From assembly GCA_022711755.1 (NCBI GenBank), contig JAKLEA010000031.1, positions 1-63,292 on the forward strand: a stretch of 63,292 bases of DNA. The letters run 5' to 3'. Positions 51,592 through 60,400 of the stretch are shown one piece after another. Under the pieces are notes generated by a model that worked only from the letters and a program-made list of their open reading frames with translations, ran no database searches and had not been told where the DNA came from. This stretch comes from Planctomycetota bacterium. GTDB taxonomy: Bacteria > Planctomycetota > Brocadiia > SM23-32 > JAKLEA01. Position 1 is the first letter of the stretch. Each line of letters starts with the position of its first letter. Both the position numbers and the translations under genes were made by a program.

Positions 51592-52377
51592 ATGCCAACG
51601 ATATGGGAGAAGGCCAAGGCCGGGTTTCATTACCGGGGCGATTTCCTGGTAATTGACGCCCATTGCCACCTTGAATGCGCCCCCGGCGCAGCCGCCGGCC
51701 CATTCTCCCTGCCCCGACTTATCGAAACGATGGACGCCCTCGGCATAGAGCGCGCCTGCGTCAACCTTGCCCATTTCCCGAACGCCCCGGAGGCCAACGA
51801 CCGCCTGAACTCCTATGTGCGCCGCGAGCCGATGCGCATCTTCGCAATCGCCCTCGTCAACCCCTTCACCCCAAACGCCAACCTTGACGAGGCGCGCCGC
51901 TGCCTGGACGAGCTTGGCATGAGGGGCGTCAAGGTCGCGAACCACTGGAACCGCAGCGCTCTCCTGCCGCTTAAAACCGAAGACGCCGAGCGCATGGAAC
52001 CCGTTTTCGCGCTGGCAGAGCGGCAGCGGCGTCCGGTAATCTGCCACGGATTCATCACCCCGGACGCCGTCAGGCGGCATCCCGACCTGCCGTTCATAAT
52101 CGCCCACGGGACGGAGGACTGGGAGGCCGCCGAGGCCTATCGCCCCTTCCCGAACGCATTCTTCGACACGGCGACGGGCTTCTTCCCGCGCGCAACAATC
52201 GAGCACTTCGTCAACCGCTTCGGCGCGGATCGGATCGTCTTCGGCTCCAACATGCCCCGCAACGACCCCCGGGTTCCGCTGGGCGCGGCGCTGACCTCCG
52301 GCATAAGCCGCCTTGACAAGGAAAAAATCCTGGGCCGGAACATGGCCGGACTGCTGGGCTTCAATCCGTCGAAGTGA
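51592..52377 (+). CDS. Amidohydrolase family 2 enzyme
   Basis: A 261-residue cytosolic metal enzyme. DAHCHLE (His-x-His) near residue 24, ICHGFITPDA (His), IIAHGTEDW (His) and FGSNMPRND cover the usual ligand positions; the last, normally FGSD, has Asn, with an Asp just after. Related COG2159 members are decarboxylases or lactonases. It starts eight bases after the previous, metal-site-less homologue and is probably co-translated with it. It lies in an operon with a beta-helix protein, SIS isomerase and UroD methyltransferase, which hints at a sugar-acid or aromatic-sugar pathway, but the substrate cannot be set. Confidence 0.75.
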   Translation: MPTIWEKAKAGFHYRGDFLVIDAHCHLECAPGAAAGPFSLPRLIETMDALGIERACVNLAHFPNAPEANDRLNSYVRREPMRIFAIALVNPFTPNANLDEARRCLDELGMRGVKVANHWNRSALLPLKTEDAERMEPVFALAERQRRPVICHGFITPDAVRRHPDLPFIIAHGTEDWEAAEAYRPFPNAFFDTATGFFPRATIEHFVNRFGADRIVFGSNMPRNDPRVPLGAALTSGISRLDKEKILGRNMAGLLGFNPSK

Positions 52378-52420
52378 TGAAAGAAGGATGGCTCGCCCAT
52401 TTTTCAGGAAGGACCTGCTC

Positions 52421-53716
52421 ATGGACGCCTTCTCTCGAAGACAACTTCTGGCCGCGGGCGCGGCAGGATTCGCAATGGGGGCCGGAATGAACGCAGATGA
52501 CGCCAACGCAAAGGACGAGCCGCTTCCCCCAGCCTCATCCGGCATGGGCTGGAGCGTGAAGGACTTCGGCGCGAAAGGCGACGGCAAGACTGACGACACG
52601 TCCGTCTTCCAGAAAGCCATTGACGCCGCGCATGAAAAGGGCGGCGGCACGGTCTTCATCCCCCCCGGCAACCACCTTATCGCCGGACGGCTTACCGTCA
52701 GGGAACACGTGGCCCTGCGCGGCGTCTGGCAGGCTCCGACGGCCCGGACACAGAACCACGGCAGTTGCCTGCTTGCGGTCGAGGGCGCCGGCAAACCGGA
52801 CGGCCCACCGTTCATAACGCTGCATCAGAACGGAACGCTGCGCGGCCTGACCGTCTTCCACCCCGAACAGAAGGAAGACGTTCCCGTCCCCTACCCCTGG
52901 ACGATCAAGGGGGAGGGCGACAACTGCTCCCTCGTGGACGTCCTCCTCGTCAATCCCTACATGGCCGTGGACTTCGGAACAGGCCCCGCCGGGCGGCATT
53001 ACATTGACGGCCTTTACGCTCAGGCCATCCATCGCGGCCTGTTCATTGACAACTGCTTCGACATCGGACGCGTGAAAGACGTTCACTTCTGGCCCTTCTG
53101 GCACTGCCCGCCGCATCCGATCTACGAATACACGGAGAAGCACGGCGAGGCCTTCATCATCGGCCGCACGGACTGGGAGTACATGCTCAACTGCTTCTGC
53201 ATCGGCTTCAGCGTCGGCTTCCGCTTCATTGCGAACAAGGATCACGGCGGCGGCAACGCGCTGCTGACCCAGTGCGGCTCGGACGTCGGCCCGCTGGCCG
53301 TGAAGGTTGACAGGGTACAGGACCATTCCGGAATCTCCTTCTGCAATTCCCAGATGATGGCGACGGTGGAGATCGGCCCCGAGAACCGCGGCCCCGTGAA
53401 GTTCACAAGCTGTGGATTCTGGCCCGTCGGCCAGACGCGCCACCAGATCAGGCAGGAGGGCGACGGCATCCTGAGCCTGTCGCACTGCCACTTCGCGGGA
53501 TGGGACAAGAAGAATGAGCAGGTCCCGGCCATAATCGCCGAGCGGGGGATCGTGAAGGTCAACGCCTGCGATTTCCTTGACAGGGACAAGGCGCACATCA
53601 GGCTGGGCAAGGGCGCGCGGGCGGCGTCCATCGTCGGAAACTCCTTCGCCGGCGGAATGAAGCTCGCCAACGAATCCGCAGGCGACGTCCAGACGCCGGG
53701 CAACGTGAACGTCTGA
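52421..53716 (+). CDS. Tat-exported right-handed beta-helix (pectate-lyase-3-like) protein
   Basis: A 431-residue protein exported through Tat (FSRRQLLAAGAAGFAMGAG). The mature part opens with WSVKDFGAKGDGKTDDTSVF and GGGTVFIPPGNHLIAG, the standard entry to Pectate_lyase_3/GH55-type beta-helices, and continues with helix-like repeats (LRGLTVFHPEQ, VDVLLVNPYMAV). Such proteins bind or cleave polysaccharides; the active site is not obvious. AGGAAGGA eight bases upstream supports ATG 52421, which leaves the twin Arg at the N-terminus; an ATG at 52388 is less likely. Part of the 50164-54807 operon. Confidence 0.78.
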   Translation: MDAFSRRQLLAAGAAGFAMGAGMNADDANAKDEPLPPASSGMGWSVKDFGAKGDGKTDDTSVFQKAIDAAHEKGGGTVFIPPGNHLIAGRLTVREHVALRGVWQAPTARTQNHGSCLLAVEGAGKPDGPPFITLHQNGTLRGLTVFHPEQKEDVPVPYPWTIKGEGDNCSLVDVLLVNPYMAVDFGTGPAGRHYIDGLYAQAIHRGLFIDNCFDIGRVKDVHFWPFWHCPPHPIYEYTEKHGEAFIIGRTDWEYMLNCFCIGFSVGFRFIANKDHGGGNALLTQCGSDVGPLAVKVDRVQDHSGISFCNSQMMATVEIGPENRGPVKFTSCGFWPVGQTRHQIRQEGDGILSLSHCHFAGWDKKNEQVPAIIAERGIVKVNACDFLDRDKAHIRLGKGARAASIVGNSFAGGMKLANESAGDVQTPGNVNV

Positions 53717-53742
53717 AACTCATGCAAATCGGAGGAACAGCG

Positions 53743-54807
53743 ATGAACAGCCGTCAGAGATACAACGCAATGACGCACTTCAAGCCCTTCGACCGCGTCT
53801 ATCGCTGGGAAATGGGACCCTACGAGGAAACCCTCAAGCGATGGAAGAAGGAAGGCTTGCCTGAGGACGACGACCTGCGCCGCATCTGCGGCTACGAGCG
53901 CCTTGAAACCATACCCGTCAACCTCAACCTCGTCCCGCACTTCGAATACAAGGACCTTGAGGAAACCGCCGAATACAAAATCTTCATGAATTGGGACGGC
54001 GTAAAAAAGAAGGTCCGCAAGGACACCCCGCCCCCCGCCATGCCGCAGTACCTCGAATACTCGCTCAAGGACGAGGACGACTGGAAGAAGCTCTTCAAGC
54101 CGAAGCTAAACCCGGACAGCCCCTCGCGCATTGACCCCTACTGGCCCGAGCGCAAGCTCGAATATAAAAACCGGCAGCACCCCCTCGGCGTCCACGCCGG
54201 CAGCATGTTCGGCTGGCTGCGCAACTGGATGGGCATCGAGCACATCTGCATGACCATTCACGACAATCCGAAATGGATCGCCCGCATGATGGGCCACCTT
54301 ACCGATCTTTACTGCGAGGTGCTGGGCCGCGTCATCTTCGACGTGAAGCTGGACTTCGCGCTCATGTGGGAGGACATGGCCTACAAGACCTCCTCCATAA
54401 TCTCCCCGGCCCACGTCCGCAAGTTCATGGTCCCGAACTACAAGCGCGTGACTGACCTGCTGCGCAAAGCCGGCATTGACGTCGTCATGCTGGACAGCGA
54501 CGGGAACGTCGAGGAACTGATCCCCATATGGCTTGAGTGCGGGATCAACTTCATCTACCCCATGGAAGTCGCCGCCGGGATGGATGTGCTGAAGCTCAGA
54601 AAGCAATACGGGAAGGACCTCATCATCGGCGGAGGGATGGACAAGCGCGTCATGGCAAGCGACAAAAAATCCATCCGGAAGATGATCATGGAGAAGGGGG
54701 ACATGATCCGAGAGGGCGGCTACATACCCGGCTGCGACCACGCCATGCCGCAGGACATATCATGGGAGAATTTCAGGTATTACCGGAAGCTGCTGGAGCA
54801 GTTCTGA
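53743..54807 (+). CDS. UroD-fold methyltransferase-like protein
   Basis: A 354-residue cytosolic protein of the uroporphyrinogen decarboxylase superfamily. It starts MNSRQRYNAMTHFKPFDRV, the usual opening of the non-HemE branch, and includes FALMWEDMAYKTSSIISPAH and IDVVMLDSDGNVEELIPIWL, then IYPMEVAAGMDVLKLRKQYG and LIIGGGMDKRVMA, diagnostic of this group. GGAGG 12 bases before ATG 53743 supports the start; an ATG at 53722 is upstream of that site. It closes the operon. True HemE function is unlikely given the partners and the divergent pocket. A corrinoid partner is encoded 15 kb away. Confidence 0.8.
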   Translation: MNSRQRYNAMTHFKPFDRVYRWEMGPYEETLKRWKKEGLPEDDDLRRICGYERLETIPVNLNLVPHFEYKDLEETAEYKIFMNWDGVKKKVRKDTPPPAMPQYLEYSLKDEDDWKKLFKPKLNPDSPSRIDPYWPERKLEYKNRQHPLGVHAGSMFGWLRNWMGIEHICMTIHDNPKWIARMMGHLTDLYCEVLGRVIFDVKLDFALMWEDMAYKTSSIISPAHVRKFMVPNYKRVTDLLRKAGIDVVMLDSDGNVEELIPIWLECGINFIYPMEVAAGMDVLKLRKQYGKDLIIGGGMDKRVMASDKKSIRKMIMEKGDMIREGGYIPGCDHAMPQDISWENFRYYRKLLEQF

Positions 54808-54917
54808 TGACGATGGCGCATGGCGATGCGGTTCATGGGCAAGAAGACAGACATTCGATGAATTCGACCACCGACCTCCGGTTGTCGTCACGAATCTATG
54901 CCATTACAGAATAACAA

Positions 54918-56012
54918 TCATTTTCGGTTATTTAGATATCGCTGCCGCAGGACGTCTAGAAACTCAAGCTTGCCCGTATCTGCGTCCTGAAACTGCCAGA
55001 AGATCCAACCATTCGTCTGGTGAAGTGGCCGTCCATCCGGCGGTACGCCTATTACCGTATTGCGGGCCATGCCCGCTGATGTTGACAGCGAATCGTAACT
55101 TTTACCATCGAATATGACGCTTCCATCCTGGATGATCTCCGCTTCCAATAATTTTCCTTTATATTTCTTCTGTAAATGCAATGGTGTTGTAAGCATACCT
55201 GCATTTATCAGATCGCTGATCGCAACTCCAAGTATTACCGGTGCCCTGGTTGTTTCTTCAGGTCCGGAGCCATGCTCTCTGGGATCATGTATGCATCCTC
55301 TCGTCTTCGTCTGACCCAAAGTATTCAGAATTGGAAATTCCACCTTTATTTCCGCTCTCTTGAGTGAATCCCTGATGTCGGCGGCCCCTAACTCGTCGAG
55401 TCTTTTTCTGATAAGGCGTATCAAGCCGGCATCCTGGGATGAAAAGAAATCTTTCAAAACAGACTTCACGCGGCTGTCCACAAAGTGCGCTTTCCAAAGG
55501 ACATTGATCCGATTTTCTTCCATCTGCCCCTTGGATAAAAGATCAAGCGTATCCAACAGGTTTTCTTCTTCTGACTGCTCAGACACAGATACTGCGCGGA
55601 AAAGTTTTTCATCCAAATCGCCCTTCCCGTGTGAATTGTACAAATGATACTGGTCGCCATTTGTAAGAACACACCATTCGACTCCTGTTGCAGTAGCATA
55701 AGTGAGAGTCTGCATCCGCCACTTGTGTTCACGCAGGTTCTTGTCAAGGGACTTTGCTTCGACAAAAAGACGCGGGGTTCGCATAAGAAACAAGGCATAG
55801 TCAACAGGATTGTCCTGCGGCTGTCGGCGATACTGCCTGGCCACCTCGTCAACGTCTCGCAAATTCCATCCAAGAGCAACAAGGATAGGTTCAATGAGAA
55901 CCGCTATAGTGTCTTGCTCTGTCAACGTCTTGCCGCGTTCTCTCAGTCGTTGAATTTGCTGGCGCACGGTATGTACTACTTGCCTTAGTTCCTGTCTGTC
56001 CACATCTGGCAT
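54918..56012 (-). CDS. HSDR_N nuclease domain fused to a RAMA domain
   Basis: A 364-residue cytosolic protein. The N-terminal half (1-170) is a type I restriction HSDR_N/PD-(D/E)xK domain: VIDYALFLM-like strand DYALFLMRTPRLFVEAKSLD gives Asp71, Glu85 and Lys87. The C-terminal ~100 residues (from VAISDLINAGMLTTPL; GSVIFDGKSYDSLSTSAGMA; TNGWIFWQFQD) match the RAMA domain, found with adenine methylases and other defence proteins. No helicase or methylase is attached or adjacent, so it is not a complete type I system. AGGGAG six bases before ATG 56012 is used; a 17-codon longer start is weaker. The gene is far lower in GC than its neighbours, consistent with transfer. Confidence 0.75.
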   Translation of the reverse strand: MPDVDRQELRQVVHTVRQQIQRLRERGKTLTEQDTIAVLIEPILVALGWNLRDVDEVARQYRRQPQDNPVDYALFLMRTPRLFVEAKSLDKNLREHKWRMQTLTYATATGVEWCVLTNGDQYHLYNSHGKGDLDEKLFRAVSVSEQSEEENLLDTLDLLSKGQMEENRINVLWKAHFVDSRVKSVLKDFFSSQDAGLIRLIRKRLDELGAADIRDSLKRAEIKVEFPILNTLGQTKTRGCIHDPREHGSGPEETTRAPVILGVAISDLINAGMLTTPLHLQKKYKGKLLEAEIIQDGSVIFDGKSYDSLSTSAGMARNTVIGVPPDGRPLHQTNGWIFWQFQDADTGKLEFLDVLRQRYLNNRK

Positions 56013-56350
56013 GTCACGCTCCCTACGTTTTCTCTCATCCAACATGAGACAGATCCGAAACATCCCTTACCCCGAATAACCGGGACGTGCGAAGGAGATG
56101 GCCACTACACGGACGCATGCTCGTCCGCAGACAATCGCCATCCTCAACCTGCGACGCTACTATACCACGATCCGCGTGAAATCCCATCCCCGCCCTTTCA
56201 TGAATATCAGAAAATCGCGCGCCGTGTTGGTTGTGTTATTCCGCGTTTCGCCCCCTACGCGTCCTTCGGAGGCGGCAGGAAAACAGCGAGTGGACGAAGG
56301 GCCGGACAAGCTATATACTTAATATGTCGCCGGGAGAGGATCGGCTGAAA
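56013..56350. other. Divergent region between the HSDR_N-RAMA and HEPN genes
   Basis: 338 bases. A promoter toward the HEPN gene lies at 56291-56319. The rest shows no RNA gene or repeat; the promoter for the leftward gene is not clear. Confidence 0.45.
56291..56319 (+). promoter_or_regulatory. Promoter of the HEPN/MNT pair
   Basis: TGGACG (56291-56296), 17 bases, TATACT (56314-56319). Transcription would begin near 56326, just past the ATG at 56324, so that codon cannot be the start and ATG 56351 (with GGGAGAGGA upstream) is preferred. Confidence 0.5.
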
Positions 56351-56743
56351 ATGGCCATCAACGCGAAAGAACATGGCAGGTTCTGGCGGGACGGCGCCGA
56401 AGAAGACATGGCGGCGGCCTCTGACCTTGTCGGCAGGGGCCGTTTTCGCCACGGTCTCTTTTTTGCGCATCTGGCGGTCGAGAAAATGTTGAAGGCGCTG
56501 GCGACCGAGTCAACAGGAGAGTTTCCGCCCCGCACACATGATTTATTGCGTCTGGCGGACATTGCCGGATTGGACATGTCCGACGCGCGGCGGAAAACAC
56601 TGGCCCGACTTCAACGGTTTTGCCTTGAGGGGCGTTATCCCGATCTTTCTCAGACCAGGATATCGCCTGAGGATGCTCAGGCGGCGCTGGATGAGGCGAA
56701 GGAAGCGGTTTCATGGTTGATGAATCAATCAGACAGACAATAA
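56351..56743 (+). CDS. HEPN-domain protein (putative toxin partner)
   Basis: A 130-residue cytosolic HEPN protein: FWRDGAEEDMAAASDLV, FRHGLFFAHLAVEKMLKAL, PPRTHDLLRLADIAG and YPDLSQTRISPEDAQAALDE are the family helices, matching PF05168. Many HEPN proteins are RNases, but the small members paired with MNT genes often lack a clear R-x4-6-H site; here FRHGLFFAH gives R-x6-H only at the adhesive helix. It overlaps the following nucleotidyltransferase gene by 31 bases, the classic HEPN-MNT arrangement. The start is placed at ATG 56351 by the promoter position. Confidence 0.82.
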   Translation: MAINAKEHGRFWRDGAEEDMAAASDLVGRGRFRHGLFFAHLAVEKMLKALATESTGEFPPRTHDLLRLADIAGLDMSDARRKTLARLQRFCLEGRYPDLSQTRISPEDAQAALDEAKEAVSWLMNQSDRQ

Positions 56744-57036
56744 AGGACTATCTGCGGGCGCTGAACAGGGCCGGGATAAAGGCAACCCGCGCCGTGGTCT
56801 TTGGTTCGCGCGCGCAGGGCCGGGCCGACGAGTGGAGCGATATAGATCTGGTCGTCATCGCGCCGGAGCTTGACGGAAATCGCGACAGCCGCATCGTCAA
56901 CCTGCTGTGGGAATTGAGGGCGGAGACGGATTCCCGCATCGAGCCGATCCCCTGCGGAGAGCGGGAATGGGAGAGCGACACCGCCCGGCCCATACTTGAA
57001 ATCGCCCGCAGACAGGGAGAGATGGTGGCGACGTAA
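56713..57036 (+). CDS. MNT-type nucleotidyltransferase (antitoxin of HEPN pair)
   Basis: A 107-residue minimal nucleotidyltransferase. GSRAQGRADEWSDIDLVV (residues 31-48) has the Gly-Ser motif and the two catalytic Asp residues (Asp43, Asp45); a third acidic residue lies near RIEPIPC. In characterised pairs the MNT AMPylates the HEPN toxin. It overlaps the HEPN gene and is probably translationally coupled. The pair sits beside the HSDR_N-RAMA gene, forming a small defence-like islet. Confidence 0.88.
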   Translation: MVDESIRQTIKDYLRALNRAGIKATRAVVFGSRAQGRADEWSDIDLVVIAPELDGNRDSRIVNLLWELRAETDSRIEPIPCGEREWESDTARPILEIARRQGEMVAT

Positions 57037-57149
57037 GAAGGATATAGAACAGTCCGAGATTTATAAGTCATTCTCAACCGTGTTTATCAGTTGCCCCCTT
57101 CCGTCGTCGCGCGCGCGATGTTCCATCGCGACGCGAGCCGCCACCTTCC

Positions 57150-57192
57150 CCCACGCTGCGCGAAGCGAGGCGCTTCGCGTTGCGCGCGTGGG
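57150..57192. repeat. Compound hairpin (43 bases)
   Basis: CCCACGC (57150-57156) pairs with GCGTGGG (57186-57192), and inside it CGCGAAGCG (57159-57167) pairs with CGCTTCGCG (57171-57179) with an AGG loop. A few unpaired bases separate the two stems. It follows the HEPN/MNT genes by about 115 bases and may end or stabilise their transcript; AT-rich DNA follows but not a clean T-tract. Confidence 0.6.
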
Positions 57193-57292
57193 TAAGGAAA
57201 GATTAAAAAACGGACAGATTTTCGTCGTAGGCGCTAAACACATTCTTCGCGCGGTGAGGGAAGGCGGAGATATCGCCTGGGGGAAGCGGTCT

Positions 57293-57320
57293 TTGAAACC
57301 CGCCCGGCGTTGGTTACAAT
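57293..57320 (+). promoter_or_regulatory. Sigma-70-type promoter for the GH38 gene
   Basis: TTGAAA (57293-57298), 16 bases, TACAAT (57315-57320); both elements match 5 of 6 consensus positions. The start would be near 57327, about 130 bases before ATG 57456. Confidence 0.55.
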
Positions 57321-57455
57321 CACTTGTTGCGTCCGGCGACGGTCCGGATTCGGAGCAATCCATGCGCAGTCCGTCGGAACGGCTTGCGCATCCCGCATTC
57401 GGCGGGGAGTCACGCGAAGGGCCGCGCCGGGCCGGAATCCTCGGAGAAAATCCCA

Positions 57456-60400
57456 ATGTCAGACAATGCGACGCCGCTCCAGGGCCGCAGACCGTTGAAC
57501 GACTATTCCAGGCTCGCCTCCGGCGAGGCGGCCACCCGGTGGCTCCTCTGCGGGCCTTTCATCATCAGGACTCCCGGCGCGTTCGAGCAGGAATACATGT
57601 ATGAGCGCGAGATCATTCTGGACGAGGATTACCTGGCGGCGGTCGGCGGGGAGGCGTCCGTCAGGCCGGTCGAGGGCGACATGGTCCAGAACCCCGGCCT
57701 CGGGGAGAAGTATCTGCGCTGGAAGTATCACGAGGCGGAGAATTTCGGATTCTGCGGGCTGACGGGCGAGGCGCTGTACGAGACCGTCCAGCGCAACGCC
57801 GTTTGGTATTGCGCCGCGTTCGTCAAGGCGGAGAAGGACGAGCTTGCGCTGCTGGAGTGCTATCACTCCGGGATGTACGCCTGGGTGAACGGGCGGCCGG
57901 TCGTGCGGCAGGCCTACGGCCCCGCCAAGGGACTGCGCGTGGCGATGCAGCCGGCAGTCGTGAAGCTGAACGCCGGGGAGAACGTCCTGCTCTTCAAGGT
58001 AAGGCCCGGCTATATCGCGGACGGCGTGGAGTTCTGCCTGCGCCACGTCCGCCTGACGCCGCTGGCCGTGCCGGCGGGATGCCCGGTCGGGGCGACGCGG
58101 CTGGAGAATACGGGGCTGTTCGGCGGGACGGCGTCCGAGCCGAGGCAACTGCTTCGCGCGCGTATCGCCAACTGCTCGGCCGCCGCCGTGGCGAACGTCA
58201 AGGCGAGTCTAAGCGGCAGGAGCGGTGAAGACGTCCTGGTGAAGGAGCTTGCGCCCGGCGCGGTCGCGACGGTCCGCCTGCTTCTGCCCCCCGCAGCGAC
58301 GGGGGCGAAGGCGTCCGCCGCGTTGCGCGTGGAGGTCGCCGGCAAGGGCCATGACCTGCCGAAGGGAGAGTTTGAGATATCGAAGCCGTCATTCACCGAG
58401 GGCCGGGTCCTCGTTCTCACGGACTTCCACTTCGACACGACTTATCACGAGGAGCAGCGCGTCTACGCGATGGGGGCGATTGACATCGTCAAGCGTTACA
58501 TTGACCTCCACCGGCAGGACGAGAACTTCAAGTCCACGCTGTCCGAGGTTGATTACCTGAAGCCGTTCTTCGACACGCACCCGGAAGACCGCGAGCTGAT
58601 GCTTCGCATTTTCCGCGAAGGGCGGGCGGAGCCGGACGTGATGTACAACCAGCCCAACGAGCAGAACTGCGGGGACGAGGGCCTTGTGCGCAACTTCCTC
58701 TACGGGCAGCTTTTCCACGGCGGGGTGCTGGGCAGGAAGTGCTACGTCTACAATCCCGGCGACGTTTTCGGGCATCCGAACCAGTTGAGCCAGATCGCCG
58801 CGAAGTCCGGCTGCACGGGCGTTGCGTGGGGGAAATCCATCATCGGGTTCCCGCGCACGTTCCGGCATGTGTCGCTTGACGGCACGGAGCTTGTGCATCA
58901 GCGCGGATCGGGCGGGGCGGTCGAGGCGGAGATGCACGGGCTGTCCGTCTACTGGGGCGGGGCGGAGCAGACGCCGCCGACGGAGTGGACGAAGTCCCTC
59001 GTGCCGCCGGTCAATTTCGCCGTCTGGAGCGAGCATCACGACGCCGTCATGGCCGACATGGCCGCCGGGCGGGCGAACGTTCCGATAACAACCCGCGACA
59101 TGTCCCTCTATCACGCGGGGACCGCGCTTTCGCGCACGGAGTTGAAGATCGCCAACCGGCTGACGGAGAACGCGCTGCTGGTTGCGGAGCGCTTCGGCGC
59201 GATTGCGTCCCTGATGGGCGCGAAGTATCCGGAGCTTGCGCTGGACAAGGCGTGGCGGCAACTGCTCTGCGGGCAGCACCACGATTCCATAACCGGCACG
59301 CACAACGAGATTTCCTACGTAGACCTGATGGGCTCCTACCGCGAGGCGCTGGAGCTTGCGTCCGACGCAAGGGACCGGACTCTGAAGGCAATCGCCTCCC
59401 AGGTGGACACGTCCGGGGCGGCGAAGTGCGTCAACCTCGTCGTGTTCAACCCGCTGTCCTGGAAGCGTACGGACGTGTGCAGGGTGGTAATTGACCTGAC
59501 GGAGCTTGGCGCGACGGGAGTCCGGATGCAGACGGCGTCCGGGGAGGCGGTTTCCTGCCAGGTGATTGCCGCGCAGTTCAACGAGGAAGGCAACCTGACG
59601 AAGGCGGAGATCGCCTTCACCGCGCACGACGTTCCCTCGATGGGCTACCGGGCGTACAGGATTCTGCCGTCGAGCGTTGAGGAGACGGTCGAGATGCCGC
59701 TGGACGCTCCGTCCGCGGCGAAGAAGGTTGCCGGGCCGAAGAGCATCGAGAACGAATTCTACAAGGTTGAGGTTGACCCCGCCCGGGGCGGCGGCATCAC
59801 GAGCATTTTCGACAAGAAGGCGGGGAGGGAGGTACTGGATTGCTCCGCCGGCCACCTCGGCAATGAGATCGCCGTCCTGCAGGAGGTTCCGGACCGCGAG
59901 GAGACGCAGCACGAGCTTTACACGACGGGGCTGAAGATGTTCTCGAACGAGTTCCCGGCCGAGGTTGATGCGCAGCACGGGCCTGTGACCAGCCGCATCC
60001 GCGTCACGACGAAGCTGGGGGAGATATGCGGCCTGGTTCAGGAAATCACGCTTCACCGCGGGGTGAAACGCATTGATTTCAAGACGGTCCTTGAGGACTA
60101 CGCGCGGGAGGACGATCTTTTCGCGGTCACGTTCCCGGCGGCGGTCAAGGGCGCGGAGCCGGTTTTCGACGAGCGGTTCGGGGTGGTGGTCCGTCATCCG
60201 AGCAGGAACTACCTGGATTTCCGCACGCATCAGATGTTCATGTTCAGCGACTGCGGGGTCTACGGGGCGAACAAGTTCCTGGACTACTCCAGCAGCGTGA
60301 AGGTGGAGTTCCAGGGGGAGAAGGGCACGGCGGCCAGTTGGGCGCTCGGCATGCCGGGGATCATCACGGCCCATGACAAGGAGGAGCGTGAGGCGGCCTG

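Larger units (their letters stand above)
57037..57455. other. 419-base intergenic region with a long hairpin and a promoter
   Basis: Between the MNT and GH38 genes. It contains a compound hairpin at 57150-57192, an AT-rich stretch (57196-57245) and the promoter at 57293-57320. No small ORF with a ribosome site or RNA gene was recognised. Confidence 0.5.

Noticed and set aside
51466..52815. Minus-strand ORF of 449 codons across the amidohydrolase and beta-helix genes
   Set aside because: Spans two real genes and their gap, with Pro/Arg/Ser-rich low-complexity residues.
54918..56012. Complete type I restriction system
   Set aside because: No helicase (HsdR motor), HsdM or HsdS gene is present; only the HSDR_N domain is seen.
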